From Emydura subglobosa (Eukaryota > Chordata > Testudines > Chelidae), in contig ML679963.1 in assembly GCA_007922225.1 (NCBI GenBank), positions 1,221,717-1,285,716 of the forward strand: a stretch of DNA of 64,000 bases, given 5' to 3'. Numbering within the stretch: the first letter of the stretch is position 1; the number at the start of each line of letters is the position of its first letter. Both the position numbers and the translations under genes were made by a program. This document shows, one piece after another, positions 1-29,955 of the stretch. The notes under the pieces were generated by a model. The model was not told the DNA's origin and ran no database searches. It was given only the letters and a program-made list of their open reading frames with translations.

Positions 1-100
1 ATGCAAATAGCTCGCTCCCCCTCATTGCCATGCAAGCCCCGCCCCGCTCCTGCATAATACAAATAGCTCGCTCCCCTCATTGCCATACAAGCCCCGCCCA
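1..100. repeat. Tandem duplication, period about 56 bp
   Basis: Two near-identical copies of about 40 bp lie head to tail, the first starting near base 4 and the second near base 60. The second copy has one C fewer in a C run and a few substitutions. Each copy contains a GC-box-like GCCCCGCCC, and the first begins with the octamer ATGCAAAT (second copy: ATACAAAT). This could be part of a promoter of a gene lying to the left, or simply a local duplication. No coding region is associated with it inside the window. Confidence 0.7.
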
Positions 101-1239
101 CTTGGTTTCACTTCTCCTTATAGAACACGCCCAATGTTTGTTTTATTCAGGAGAATTTGTCCTAGGCTCCACCCACCTCCTGGATATTAATCAGCAGCCA
201 GCCAAGGGGCACCAGGGCCATGGGCCGGGGCAGACAAAGCACCTGCTGGCTGTGCCTGTAGCTGCCCCAGCACCTTGGCCGGGCAGGAGCATGGGGCATT
301 GCTCACTTCATGCTGGGCAGAGCTGGATTCCACAGGTCAGCCTCCTCTCTCAGCCAGCAGCTGCTGCTCATCTCAGCAAGGCCAGGGCTACCAGTCCCCA
401 TGTGGCCAGGGCCCAGCCAGGGCTACCGGCACAGACACTAGTGGGTCATGTGCTCTCTCCTGGCCTCCTGCTGGCAGGAAGACAGTGTGTGCAGGAGGCC
501 CCGTGACCCCTACCATAGATGGGAGGGACGGGAACTGCAGCCCAGTCCGGCCTCAGCAAGGTCTGCCCCTCTGAGACCGGGCCCAGCTGCCCAGTGAAAT
601 ATGGGGCTTCCATAGCAAGAGGGCACTGGGGGGAGACAGGCCCAGTGCAGGGCGGGGGGATGGCCTGGGAGCACACGAGCGCCTGCACAGAAAGCAGCCG
701 GAGCAGAGGCGGGTGATAAGGACAGTGCCACCGCCAGGAGAACGGAGGAGAAGTTACATACAAAATGGGGTGAGGCCAAGCCTGGAGGGGTGGGCATGGC
801 ACCGCACCCAGGTGCAGCTCACAGGGAAGGGTCCCACCCCCACAGTGAGCAGCACTCGCTGGAAAGAGGGAAGTGGAGGGCGGAACCAGATCAGCTCCGT
901 GCCTGCCAGCTACGCCTCAGCCCCTGCAGCCCCCACCCTGTCCGGGGAGCCGGGACTCACAGCCCAAGCAAGTGGTGTGGACAGTAAAGCCCTGTAGCCC
1001 ACAGCAGGTCTGCTGCCCGGAAAGCAGGGCCCGGCCAGGGCCTCGCAGAAACGCGGAGCAGGCCAGGCTGCAGCCTGCACCAGCAAGTGAGGCAACCGCT
1101 AGCTGCAGGGGAAAACCAGGGCAAAGCAGCTCAGCGGGTCGCCAGGCTCCAGTAGCCTCAGGGGGGAGCACGCCCAGGCTGGGCTGGTAGCGCGCTGGGC
1201 AGGGGCTGTCACAGGACCGCTCGGTAACACCAGGACAGA
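101..1239. other. Intergenic stretch downstream of BLTP2, no gene seen
   Basis: This GC-rich stretch lies beyond the predicted 3' end of BLTP2. Its open frames are short, overlap on both strands and resemble nothing I recognise, so I read them as chance frames of GC-rich DNA. In human the next genes on this side are RSKR and SPAG5; neither is visible here. Confidence 0.6.
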
Positions 1240-1705
1240 GATGGTTCCAAATTAAAAACTTTATTTCGATTCTCGTCAGTGCCCACTTCCCAACAGTAAC
1301 CAGCCTGAGCGCTGCGCTGCCCTGCGACGTGCTGCCGGCCCCGTGACACCACCAGCACTGCAGGGAGCTGCTGCAGGACACAACGCGGGAACAACTGGCC
1401 CTCCAGGCTCTGTGCAAATGGAAGCCACCCTGGCCCCGAGTGACGCAGCGGCCCCAGCTCCCACTGCTGGGGAGCCGCTTCCTAAGTGTGCGGCGTCCCC
1501 CTGCCACGGTGCCCCTCCCTGCCTGGACAGGGTCCGCCCCGCCAGCAGTGCATCAAGTTCCCGCACCATGGCTGGGCAGTGCCACCAGGGGCCCCCCTCA
1601 GACAAAGCTGTGGCTGTCTGTGCCAGAGCAGGCCTGCACAGGGGCCGTGTGCCCGAGAGGTGGCAGGAGCCACCTGAGTCCCTTCCTGGCTAAGTGGGTG
1701 CTGCC
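1240..1705 (-). other. BLTP2: BLTP2 3' untranslated region
   Basis: Between the TAG stop at 1,706-1,708 (minus strand) and the AATAAA signal at 1,260-1,265 there is about 450 bases of non-coding sequence, which I take as the 3' UTR in the last exon. The exact cleavage site is not visible from sequence. Confidence 0.65.
1260..1265 (-). terminator. BLTP2: BLTP2 polyadenylation signal (AATAAA on the minus strand)
   Basis: The plus strand reads TTTATT, that is AATAAA on the minus strand, about 440 bases after the BLTP2 stop codon. It is the first canonical signal I see downstream of the stop, so cleavage is expected near 1,235-1,250. The position is inferred from the motif alone. Confidence 0.75.
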
Positions 1706-20911
<19,206 letters not shown>

Positions 20912-21088
20912 CGCGGCCCCTGGCCCCGGCCCGGCCCTTCCGCGCCGCGCGCCCCTAGCCAGGCCAAGAGCGAGCCGCCTCGGTGGGGCCGACCTGCCGC
21001 GAGCCCGGGGCTCGGCGCCGGGGAAGGCGGAGCGGCAGGGCCGACAGGGGCCTTCCCGGAGTGACGGGCCCAGAGCGGCTCCGCCGGG
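20912..21088 (-). promoter_or_regulatory. BLTP2: BLTP2 promoter / 5' UTR region (CpG-rich)
   Basis: The bases just upstream of the BLTP2 start codon are very GC- and CpG-rich and lack a TATA box, as expected for a housekeeping promoter. The transcription start cannot be placed from sequence. The region is bounded on the right by a G-rich minisatellite. Confidence 0.55.
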
Positions 21089-21258
21089 GGCGCTGTGGGG
21101 CTCGGGGGGGGACACTGGGGGGGCAGAGCTCCAAGGGGGGCGCTGTGGGGCTCGGGGGGATGGGCTCCGAGGGGGGGACACTGGGGGGGCAGAGCTCCAA
21201 GGGGGGCGCTGTGGTGCTGGGTGGGAGCGGCTCCGAGGGGGGGACACTGGGGATCTGC
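21089..21258. repeat. G-rich minisatellite upstream of BLTP2
   Basis: Three imperfect units share the blocks GCGCTGTGGGGCTCGGGG, GACACTGGGGG and CAGAGCTCCAAGGGG. The GCGCTGTGG block starts at 21,091, 21,140 and 21,206, so the units differ in length (about 49 and 66 bp). Runs of seven or eight G recur on the plus strand, so the array could form G-quadruplexes. It lies about 180-350 bases upstream of the BLTP2 start codon. Confidence 0.8.
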
Positions 21259-21975
21259 TCTGGGGGGGTCTGGGCCCCAGTGCAGCTTGGCCACCTTCCC
21301 TCCTGGGGCCACCACCCCCACCCCAGGGTCCCCGCGGGGCAGGCCGTCCTGCACCAGAGCCCCCCCCCCACGCTGGCCTGCCCAGGCCGCCCCAGGAAAG
21401 AGGTGCGTGGACAACAACTTTGCTCCGCGCAGGCCCAAGACCCACCGTGACCGTGACCGCGGCACCGAGTAGCTGTCGTCATGCTGTCCCCGTGCTGCTC
21501 GTACCTGAAACACCCATCGGCACGGGATTGGAGCAGCCATTGCCATAGCGTCCGAGCCCGTCTCCCTAGGATCTTAGTACCCTACACCGGGGCCCAGCAT
21601 CCATCACCCTGACCTCCAAGTGCCCCTCCCCAGGGCATCCAAGCCCTGCTCACCACAGGCTCTGAGCACATAATATCTGTCCAGGACCAAGTGCCCACTG
21701 CCATGGGATCCGGGCCCCTATTTCACCCAAACACAAAGCTTAACATGATGGGACTGTCCCACTTTAAAAAGTCTGTATTTTACATCTGGCCAGCTGTGCA
21801 CACCCCAGAGCCAGAGCATTTATTTTTCCACTTCTCTTCTCCCTCCAATTCTTCATGTGAATGTGGGGTTGAAAACCAGAATCCTGTTTATTCACTTTTC
21901 ATATTATTGCTTCTCCTCCTGAACTGGAGGAACCATCTCCAGGGAGAGAGGGAAATTCACTCCCTCACTGTAGTT

Positions 21976-22006
<31 letters not shown>

Positions 22007-23767
22007 CTAAATGCCAATTCCAACTGTGATTTTGATGACAGTGGTACCTGCCCCTTGAGAACTGGGCTGACACCACCCCCCATTTCATAAAACATCCACC
22101 AAACAATTCCACATTTGTGAAGCCAGCCTGCAGCATGGGGCAGGCGAGGTCCCCACAACATCTCCATCATTTCTATTCAGCATAAGATGCATTCGGTTTG
22201 CTTGGCCCAGGAGAAAGGACAGGGAAGTTTGGCTGGAGCTGAGGGGAGAGGAATGGGGCAGGGGATCACTCTATTCCATCTCTCTGCTGTCTGGTGGAGG
22301 CCTGGATCAGAATAGTTCAGAGTGCCAGCTGAGTTTACAGTGCAGACAAGACCAAGTAAGCAGCACCCAGCTAGCCGGATGGGACAGATAGTAATGCCAT
22401 AGGAAAATGAACAACTGCCTTCAAGGATTTGGTGAAATGCTGGTCACAAACAGTGCTTTCTATACCGTGGAAGTTGCCTGAAAAGCTCAAAGGAAGTGGT
22501 CTGCAGCATGTTGTGTAGCAGAAGCAAGAGGGATTAAAGCAGCATCCTGCCTTGCCGCCCCTTCCCAGCTCTCCTTTCCCTGATGAATCACAGCTGGATG
22601 TTAATGGGGGCACAGTGCTGGGAGTGGCTGATCTCTGAGGCTCGCCTGGAGCCAACACACACTAATGCTGTTTGGAGAAATGACAGGAGGGACTGGGGCT
22701 AGAAAAGACAAAGAACAAAACAGCAGGTTGCCGCAGTCTGCACTTCTCCTACCCTAGCGCTCCAGCCCCACAGCCAGGCTTAGGGCATGGTTTAGTGAAT
22801 TGAGGGGCTGGTGAAAGCTGAGGGATCAGCAGCCCTGCAGGCTGTTCTGCGCATTTCTAGAACTGGCCAGGGAACAGCAGGACAAGTTCCCTTCCATGCA
22901 CTGCCACCATCCCATAGGCCTCAGTCCCTTTGCTGGAGGAAGCAGTGGTGGCGTAGGTGGGGAGGTCAGTGTCCACAGCTCACTCACCTCTTCACTCTGC
23001 AGCGATTGCCCCCGAGAAGTCAGTTAAACCTGGTGGAGGTGGATTTTTTCTGTGGACACCTGTGTATTAGGAACTGCCCTGAGAACTGCACACAAGCCAA
23101 GAAATCACCAGCCCCAGGGAATGCCTTTCCGCTTCTACTGCGCCAGGCTGCATCTGACCCAGCAACTCAGGAGTTGTTTATCCAAACTCACCCCAAAAGG
23201 CAACCTACAGCACTGGAACTGGCCTGTTTGAATGAGGAATGGCCTGTGCTTGTCCACAAGTCATTCGAGGTACCCGAGTCTCCTCATCCACTGTCTGAAA
23301 GGGTGGCTGATGCTACGGGCAGTTACAGAGTCATGGTCCAAGTAGCTCTTGTTTTCATACTTCTCTGCTGCTCCTTGCACCCTCCTACTCTACTCGCTGG
23401 CAGGGGCCAGGGTGAGCCTGCTTGAAAAAGCAGAAACCAAGCCCCACACAGGCCTGCAACTTGAGCATCCATTGCACGCAGCGAGTGGAAAGGCTAGTGC
23501 AGGAGAGCCCTTGGCAGGACTCAGAGAATTCTTCCCCTCACAACAGGACCTCGGCAGCAGCAAGACTTCAGCACAAACCCACACTCTGGCGCACCCATTG
23601 CTCCAGCTGGGTCGAGCCCACCCACTCATTTATCAGAAGCATAAATTCTTTAGAGCCAAGCAAACGTTCTCCTCTCCTTGTAGCCTTGCACGAATCGTCA
23701 GATGAGAGGGTGGAAAGGAATTTCCTCTGCAGCATGGGGCATGGAATTTCCAGTGGTCTGGGGTTTT
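21259..23767. other. Intergenic region between BLTP2 and SDF2, no gene supported
   Basis: This stretch moves from GC-rich promoter flank to ordinary sequence. It holds several moderate open frames, the longest at 22,811-23,425 on the plus strand (204 codons), but none has a recognisable domain, a conserved motif or exon-like borders. I see no RNA gene. Its right end merges with the predicted 3' end of SDF2. Confidence 0.6.
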
Positions 23768-23773
23768 TTTATT
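23768..23773 (-). terminator. SDF2: Candidate SDF2 polyadenylation signal
   Basis: TTTATT on the plus strand gives AATAAA on the minus strand about 610 bases after the SDF2 stop codon. It is the nearest canonical signal; another site further downstream cannot be excluded. Confidence 0.5.
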
Positions 23774-24384
23774 TCTTAAGTGCTATTAGTTTACTCGCTG
23801 GCCTATTATTTTTTAATCTGTGCCACTCATCAGTGGATGTGTTGTGACACTTGCCCGCCTCCCAGGAGTTGCTGTTGATTTTGATGCCTGCTGGAGTAAT
23901 TCAGCTGGTAAGTAAATATGAATGGGAGAAAGAAAGCATCACCACTCTGACAATTGAATTATTTTATGAGCCCAGTCCTCCTTCCCTCCCTCTGCCCCCT
24001 TGGGGCACATCTGTGCATGAATGTCAGCAATACAGAGCTTACAGGGGCAGCAGGATATCAACACGGCAGATACTCATAGGGTAGTTACAGTGAGAACAGG
24101 CTCAGTACAAGGTGATAAACACAAGTCATAAAAAGTCCCTTCTTTCTGCTTTTCCTGTGTAGGGAGAGTTCATCTTAGAACCACTGCAGGGTCCTACTGC
24201 AAGAGACAGAGCCCTGCATAATACAGAGAATTAGACACACAAGGAATAACCAGGAGACCAAGGGCTCTGCTCCTTAGCCTGTGCCAACCAGTGCAGAAAC
24301 AGTCTCTTCAGAAGCATCTAGAGACAAACCAGTTCCTTCAGGAGCTGAACACTGTGTGGTATTGAGGAGCCCCAGTGCAGTCCA
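23774..24384 (-). other. SDF2: Probable SDF2 3' untranslated region
   Basis: Sequence between the SDF2 stop codon and the candidate polyadenylation signal. It contains only short open frames. Its length rests on the choice of that signal. Confidence 0.5.
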
Positions 24385-26352
24385 TTATAACTCAGCATGA
24401 TACGAGTCAGTCTTCAACAGTTCACTGGGTTTCATGAAGATCCCCTCCATAACCTTCCAGTTGTTGTTCTGGTTGGAGTAAGACATGCCATGCACTTCCT
24501 TTTGGCCATGGATAGGTCGCCCATACTGCTCCCCGGTCACAGACAGGAGCATGTCAGTAGATGAGTGCTTGAACCGCACCTCGCCATCCCGCACCCAGTA
24601 TGTCCCACTGCATAGAACAGTCCAGTCATCCAGGTAGTCTCCCTCGCCATCCTCCCCAAATGCACTGACTTCCTGAAAGAGCAGCAGAAGGAAACACCAT
24701 TAAAATGGGACTCTGAAAACTTCCCTGGGAGGCAGGGCTAGCCACACAGAGAACAGACAGAATGTGGAATGGTACAGGTTATATATTAGCCTGAAAAAAT
24801 AAACCTCCAATCTTGAACACTGGGCAGGGATTTGGGCCTTTGCATAAAAATTAAAAAGCATGTCCCCTTCCTCCTCAGGAATCATAGTGTGTCAGGTTTG
24901 GAATCTGATTCACACAGAAGACAGCTTCCCAGCTGGAAAAGGGGCAGGACCTCTGCAAGGCCTTGCCTTCTCATGGCAGTGACTTATAGGTAAGTTTCTC
25001 CCTCTGTTGCAGTCAGATACATGACTTTCTCCCTCCTCATTAGGCACACAGGAAGGACTGGGTAGCAAGTGTCACTGTCTCAGGGAAGCACTAGCCTAGC
25101 TGTCAGGCAGAAAGGTCAAGATTTGTCTTGTCCAACCCCCTCAATGAAGTTCTGACCACTCGGTGAGCAGAGAAAGGTGCCAAAGCGGATGCTATCACCA
25201 GCTATCATACAACTCTCCGCAGAGACCCTGGTCAGGCAGCACCAAGGAAATAAGTGGGAACCATCCCCACAGCTGTCTCTGCACAACTCCAGGGATTACC
25301 TGGTTCCCCGAGAGAGGTGACGTGAAGTGATGACTGTGCAGGTTTCGCCCTGTGTTGATGTGGGTCAGCCGGATGGATTGCCCACATTTCACAGGAGTCC
25401 CCCTCTCACAAACTGTGGACGTCTTTCCCCGAACCCTCCAGTAACTGTTACTGTCATCCACAGCAGAGACGCCCGTCACTGACTGCTGCCCACTCCCTGC
25501 ATGAACAGAAAAGAAATCAGAAAGCACGCAATCTGCCAGCATACTCTTAACTACTGCAGGAGGCAAGAAACACTTGGGAAGGCTGCAGTCAGACTTCGCC
25601 ATGAGCAGGAATTTGCCTGTCAGGCAACTGCAATTCAACAAAATATTTTGATCTGCTGAGTCCCTTGTAGTTTCCAACGTACAATGGAACTGGCAGCAAG
25701 CTATCGAGCAGAGCAGAGCACAAAGCAGGAACAGGACTATGTTCCTTCCAAAGACTTTTATGAGCTGCACAAACTGCCCAAGTGCAGCCAGAGTGTGAGG
25801 GAAGCAGGGACCCCTGGGCTCCGTCAGAAAAGGAGGCAGAACATTGCCATAACAAGGCTCCACAGATGGAGACATTGTGATGGGGGGAGGGAGAATGGGG
25901 GAAGAGGTTCGGTACAAAACTACAGATGTCTGGGATGGGAGACCAGGCTGGGGACTCAGTTCCAGGCCAGGCTGAGGACAACGTGTCTCAATAAGGAAAG
26001 GCCTGGGGACGGGGGACGGGAGGCGGGTGGGACCCAGGAAAGAGTGCCGTGGGGTGTCCCGGGTGTGAGACCCAGGCCAGACGGAGGGATGGGGGAAGGG
26101 GGTCCCGGGAGTCGCAGCCGAGCCAGCCCCGGCAGACCGAGCGGGGGCCCAGTGTCGGAGCCAGCCCGCCCCGTTACCGGATCCGTAGCGCACGTCGTGC
26201 GAGTGGAGCCGGACGTTGTGGCGGACGTTGAGCAGCTTCACGACGGAGCCGCAGGTGACCGGGCCGGGCTCGGAGCCCCCGGACCCCGCCGCCACGCCCA
26301 GGCCCATCACCACTATCAGGAGCCGGGACCCCGGGACCCGCCAGCGCCGCAT
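24385..26352 (-). CDS. SDF2: SDF2, stromal cell-derived factor 2, ER-lumen MIR-domain protein (3 exons, 219 aa)
   Basis: SDF2 is a soluble ER protein that works with the co-chaperone DNAJB11 and BiP to keep client proteins folded. Coding exons: 26352-26178, 25496-25300, 24672-24385; they join in phase to 219 codons plus stop (human 211). Residues 1 to about 25 form a signal peptide: basic start (RRWRVPGSR), then LLIVVMGLGVAAG. The rest is three MIR repeats, with hallmarks SVVKLLNVRHNVRLHSHDV (exon 1), NSYWRVRGK and NLHSHHFTSPLSGNQ (exon 2), and KHSSTDMLLSVTGEQYG (exon 3). The protein ends HAEL, a weak KDEL-type retrieval signal also found in human. An in-frame ATG 30 bases upstream (26,382) would add ten residues; I prefer 26,352 because it puts the basic residues next to the hydrophobic core. 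All splice sites are GT-AG. Confidence 0.97.
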
Positions 26353-26550
26353 CCTCGCCACCGGAACCGGAAACCCACCCAACCGGAACCATAGAGCAGG
26401 CGCCCTCGGCGCCTATCGCTCTCCCTGCGCCTAGAGAGACAGGAAGTGCACCCGTGAGCCGGAAGCGGAAGCGATAACTTTCTGGGTGACGACGGACGGT
26501 CTGAGCGGCCGGAGGTCGCGGCTCTTCTGCTCCCACCTCTCTCCGCTGCG
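26353..26550. promoter_or_regulatory. Bidirectional SDF2/SUPT6H promoter with ETS-type sites
   Basis: SDF2 reads left and SUPT6H reads right from this short CpG-rich interval. It has no TATA box. CCGGAA occurs at 26,361, 26,367, 26,383 and 26,459, and AGGAAGTG at 26,451; these match the core recognised by ETS factors such as GABP, which are typical of divergent housekeeping promoters. A TGACG half-site lies near 26,487. Start sites are not visible, so the borders are approximate. Confidence 0.75.
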
Positions 26551-26613
26551 GCGGAGGCCTCCATTTTCCCTTCGGCCCTGAGCGAAGGCGGCGGGAGTCT
26601 CGGAGCCCAGCAG
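26540..26613 (+). other. SUPT6H: SUPT6H exon 1 (non-coding)
   Basis: A good donor, CAG followed by GTCAGT, ends a GC-rich segment at 26,613, and no ATG-initiated frame joins to the SUPT6H coding exons from here. I infer a short untranslated first exon, the usual arrangement for this gene. The left border is a guess; transcription probably starts between 26,450 and 26,550. Confidence 0.6.
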
Positions 26614-29311
26614 GTCAGTCCAGGCGCGGCCCGCCCGAGGCTGGGGTCTCTGGCTTGGGGGGCTGGGCCCCCATCGCCCGCGAGCGTCTCTCCGCGCCCG
26701 GGCAGCGGCGGGTGGTGGGGCGGGTCCCGCTGGGCCCCTCACGCGGCGCCCCGTGCCCCGCCGCCCCCCCAGACCGCTGGCCTGCCCCCCCGTACGCACT
26801 GCCCCTCCCCCAGCCCCGCTGTCCGTCCTCAGCCCCCCAATGTACCCCCGCCGCCCCCTCAGACCGCTCCCCTGCCCCGCCGAGCCTCCCCCGCCCCCCC
26901 CCCCCGCCCAAACCCCCCCTCAAGCACCCCGCCGGTACCCCCACCCCACGGCTGCCGCTTTCTCCTTCGGCACCCAACGTGCCCCCCCCCGCTCTGCTGG
27001 GCCCGCCCTCCTCAGCCCCCCGTCACACCCCGGGAGGCTTACACAGCCTGGTCCCGATGCAGGGCACCTCCTCGGCCACAGCCGCCCCCCCCGGTGCCCG
27101 CACTGTCGTTAGCGGGGGCTCTGTGCGAACGCCCCCCCGGAGCGACTAGCCCCCGCCTTGGCTCTGGTCCGCGCCCTCCCTTTGCAGCCTGTCCAGCCGG
27201 TGCCGCCGCAGCTGCCTCTTCACCCCCTCGCCCACATGGGCGACTGTCTCGAGAGGTCTTGGGGGGCGGTGGGTGGTGGGGAAAATGAAGGGTCACCCCC
27301 AGCTGCAGCGGTGCCCCCTCTCCCTGTGCTGGAGGCCTGTGTGGGTTACAGCCTGCTGCTGCACATGGGGCGGAGAGAACCTGTTTTCCGAGCACTGCAA
27401 CGAAGTCTGAGTCATAGCTGTGCGTGAGCAATGAGGGCTCCTGCCTCAGCCGCATGCAGCCTCAACCCTTCATCCCAGAGGATCCCAGGGTGCTCCGTAA
27501 CTGCACAGGAGGGCACAGCCATTGGTGTGCGTGAATGTCACCCGTCCCCAAAGGGAAGGGGAAACACAAACCCTCCCTTTACAAAAAGGGCCGTGTGATC
27601 TTTAAGATCCGTTTTCGAGGATCCGTCTTTTAAGGCATTGCCCTGAAAGCCTCACAGAGTATCTTGTGTTCCTGACCTTATTTTTGGACGTATACAGAGT
27701 TGAGTTGCCCGTGTTCTGATTTGAACCTCTGGTTCCAGAGACTCTAGGTGTTTAAAACCTGCTGCTTCGACCTTTGCACTACTCCCTATCGGTATTACAG
27801 CTGACCCTGGAAGTTTTACTTACTAATTAAATCTTTAAGGTCCTCAAATAATACCCTGAATTGCTGAGCACTACTGAGTGTCTCCTTAATATACTGTTGT
27901 TTGGATATTTGTAGTTAGAAATAGCAAGTTTTCAAAAGATATCAAAATTCCACTGATTATAACAAACAACTAAAATTTGGCTACCCTCAGAACTCGTAGT
28001 GGTAGAATTAGGTTACAGTACAAAGATTGTCAGTAACTTGGAAGGACAGGTTGATAGTGCAATTACTACTAGCAGCCAGATGTGTGATAGCTTGTTTTTG
28101 GAAAGGAACGATCCCACAACATTAGTGTCTTAGAGAAACAAGGAGGTATTTGCAATGGCAGCCTTGTATTAGGATCAAGCAGATTTTACAGTGCCTGGTT
28201 ACCGTTTATGGAGTTTGAGCAACATAAACATCCAGATAACACTATGAGATTGGTCAAACAAGTGAGTCTTTTGGAGGTAATCAATACTAGGGAATAGGCA
28301 GAAGAGGAGCACAGCCAGTGGTTCCCATACAAGAAACACATACAGCAGCTGGGTGTGACATACGTGATTTATAGAAAGAAAAAAACAGAAAAAGGGGAAA
28401 TTTCTGGACCATCTCACACTGGAAGACAGAGTCACTGTTCGTATTTGGATAATGTGTGCTATGAACTAGCCTTCTAAACTGGTATTCATGGTGTTGCTGG
28501 CCAGAGGTCTGAGACCCGCTCCCGAGTGCAGTTTAAATAAAGTGGAATTAGAATGTGAGATGGGAGTTATGAATAAGATTTGTTATACCTGTATGGCAAT
28601 GTGACTTTACTAGGTTAGTGTTAATAAGGATCTGTATAATTTCAGTAATTACCTCTTTTCAGTTCACAGTATATTTAAACTACTGACTGACTCTGAAAAC
28701 CATAAGCTGCTTTAGGAGAAGTGCCTTTTATTTTTTAACCTGATGAGGTGATTTGAAGCAGGAGACACTTAGCTGGAGTTTGGCCTAGCAGTTGCCTGTA
28801 GTGGGTTATAGGCATTTGCCAGGTTGACTATTGGGATGAGATTTCTGCTCACGATATTTTATTGGAATGATATTGTGGTGTTTGTCTCCAGAGGCTAGAG
28901 CCAACCTGAGTGGCAGAGTGGCATTTGTGATTTCACTCTTGGATTCCCTGGCATTGTAATCTGTGAATTAAAGGTGGAGGGAGTAGAGGAGGGATGATAT
29001 CAGGTTAATTTAGATTTTGTAATAAAGACAAAGAATTGGAAAATCTAAAATAGAAATTTGTATTGGTATTAGGTAGAGTCTGCCAGCCCCATTGTGCTAG
29101 GCACTGTCCACACACCTGACGAGATATAATCCCTGCAATGAACCACTTACAGTCAAAATAACAGAGGGTAGGAATAGCAGAGAGAGATCCACATTCCAAT
29201 TTTAAAAAATCTTGTTTGATTTTGAGCATTCCCTTGCAGTTAATTGCCCTTAAAGGGTACATTTCTCCAAGGTCTTGGTCTGGATGCATCATGGTGCTTC
29301 AGTGTGATGTC

Positions 29312-29955
29312 TTTCATAGGCTTTAAGACCAAAAGGGACCATTATGATCATCGTCTGACCTCCTGGATAACAAAGGCCACGTGATTCCTGTTTTAAGGCC
29401 ATGACTTCTGGTTGAACTAGAGCAACTCATTCAGAAAGAGACATCCCCTTTTGATTTAAGATTCCAAGTGATGGAGAACCCACCACATCCCTAAGTAAAT
29501 TGTTTCAATGGTTAATTACTCTCACTGTAAAAAAAAAAATTGCACCTAACTTCTAGGATGAATTTGTCTAGCTTCAGCTTCCAAACATGGGTCTTGTTCT
29601 GTGTTTCTCTAATAAGACCTCTCTGCTGGCAGAAATCTTCCCATAAGACTGGCCATACTAGGTGAGACCACTGGTCCATCTAGCCCAATATTCTGTCTTC
29701 CAACTGTGGCCAATGCCAGGTGCCTCAGAGGGAATGAACAGAACAGATGATCATCAGGTGATCGATCCATGTCTATGTACATACAGACTGTGAGCAAGTC
29801 ACAGCCTTCTCTTGGATCAGTTAAATAGACTGAGCCTCATTAGTCTCCCACCATAAGACAGGTTTGCTCATCCTTGTAGCTCTCTTCTGAACCCTTTCCA
29901 ATTTGTCAGCATCTTTTATGAATGTGGACCGCAGAACTGGGTACTTTATCTGGCC
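29312..29955 (-). mobile_element. CR1 LINE 3' fragment, split by a second CR1
   Basis: The left part (29,312 to about 29,640) reads, in reverse, as a CR1 3' tail: GACCAAAAGGGACCATTATG near 29,328, ATGGTTAATTACTCTCACTG near 29,507, and AATTTGTCTAGCTTCAGCTT. The same consensus resumes at about 29,768 with ACAGACTGTGAGCAAGTCAC and continues through CTCTTCTGAACCC and GCAGAACTGG to about 29,955. The interruption at 29,643-29,767 is a second element. Assignment is from remembered turtle CR1 consensus. Confidence 0.75.
29643..29767 (-). mobile_element. CR1 LINE 3' end inserted into another CR1
   Basis: CATAAGACTGGCCATACTAG starts a segment that continues GGTCCATCTAGCCCAATATT and GGCCAATGCCAGGTGCCTCA, the same 3' tail family as the larger element at 31,262. 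Only about 125 bases are present, a typical strongly 5'-truncated insertion. Confidence 0.8.

Noticed and set aside
22811..23425. A 204-codon plus-strand frame between BLTP2 and SDF2
   Set aside because: No recognisable domain, no exon-like borders and no promoter; kept only as an unsupported open frame.
25195..26382. A 395-codon continuous frame across the SDF2 locus
   Set aside because: It reads through intron 1; only the exon 1 and exon 2 portions match SDF2, and conserved splice sites separate them.
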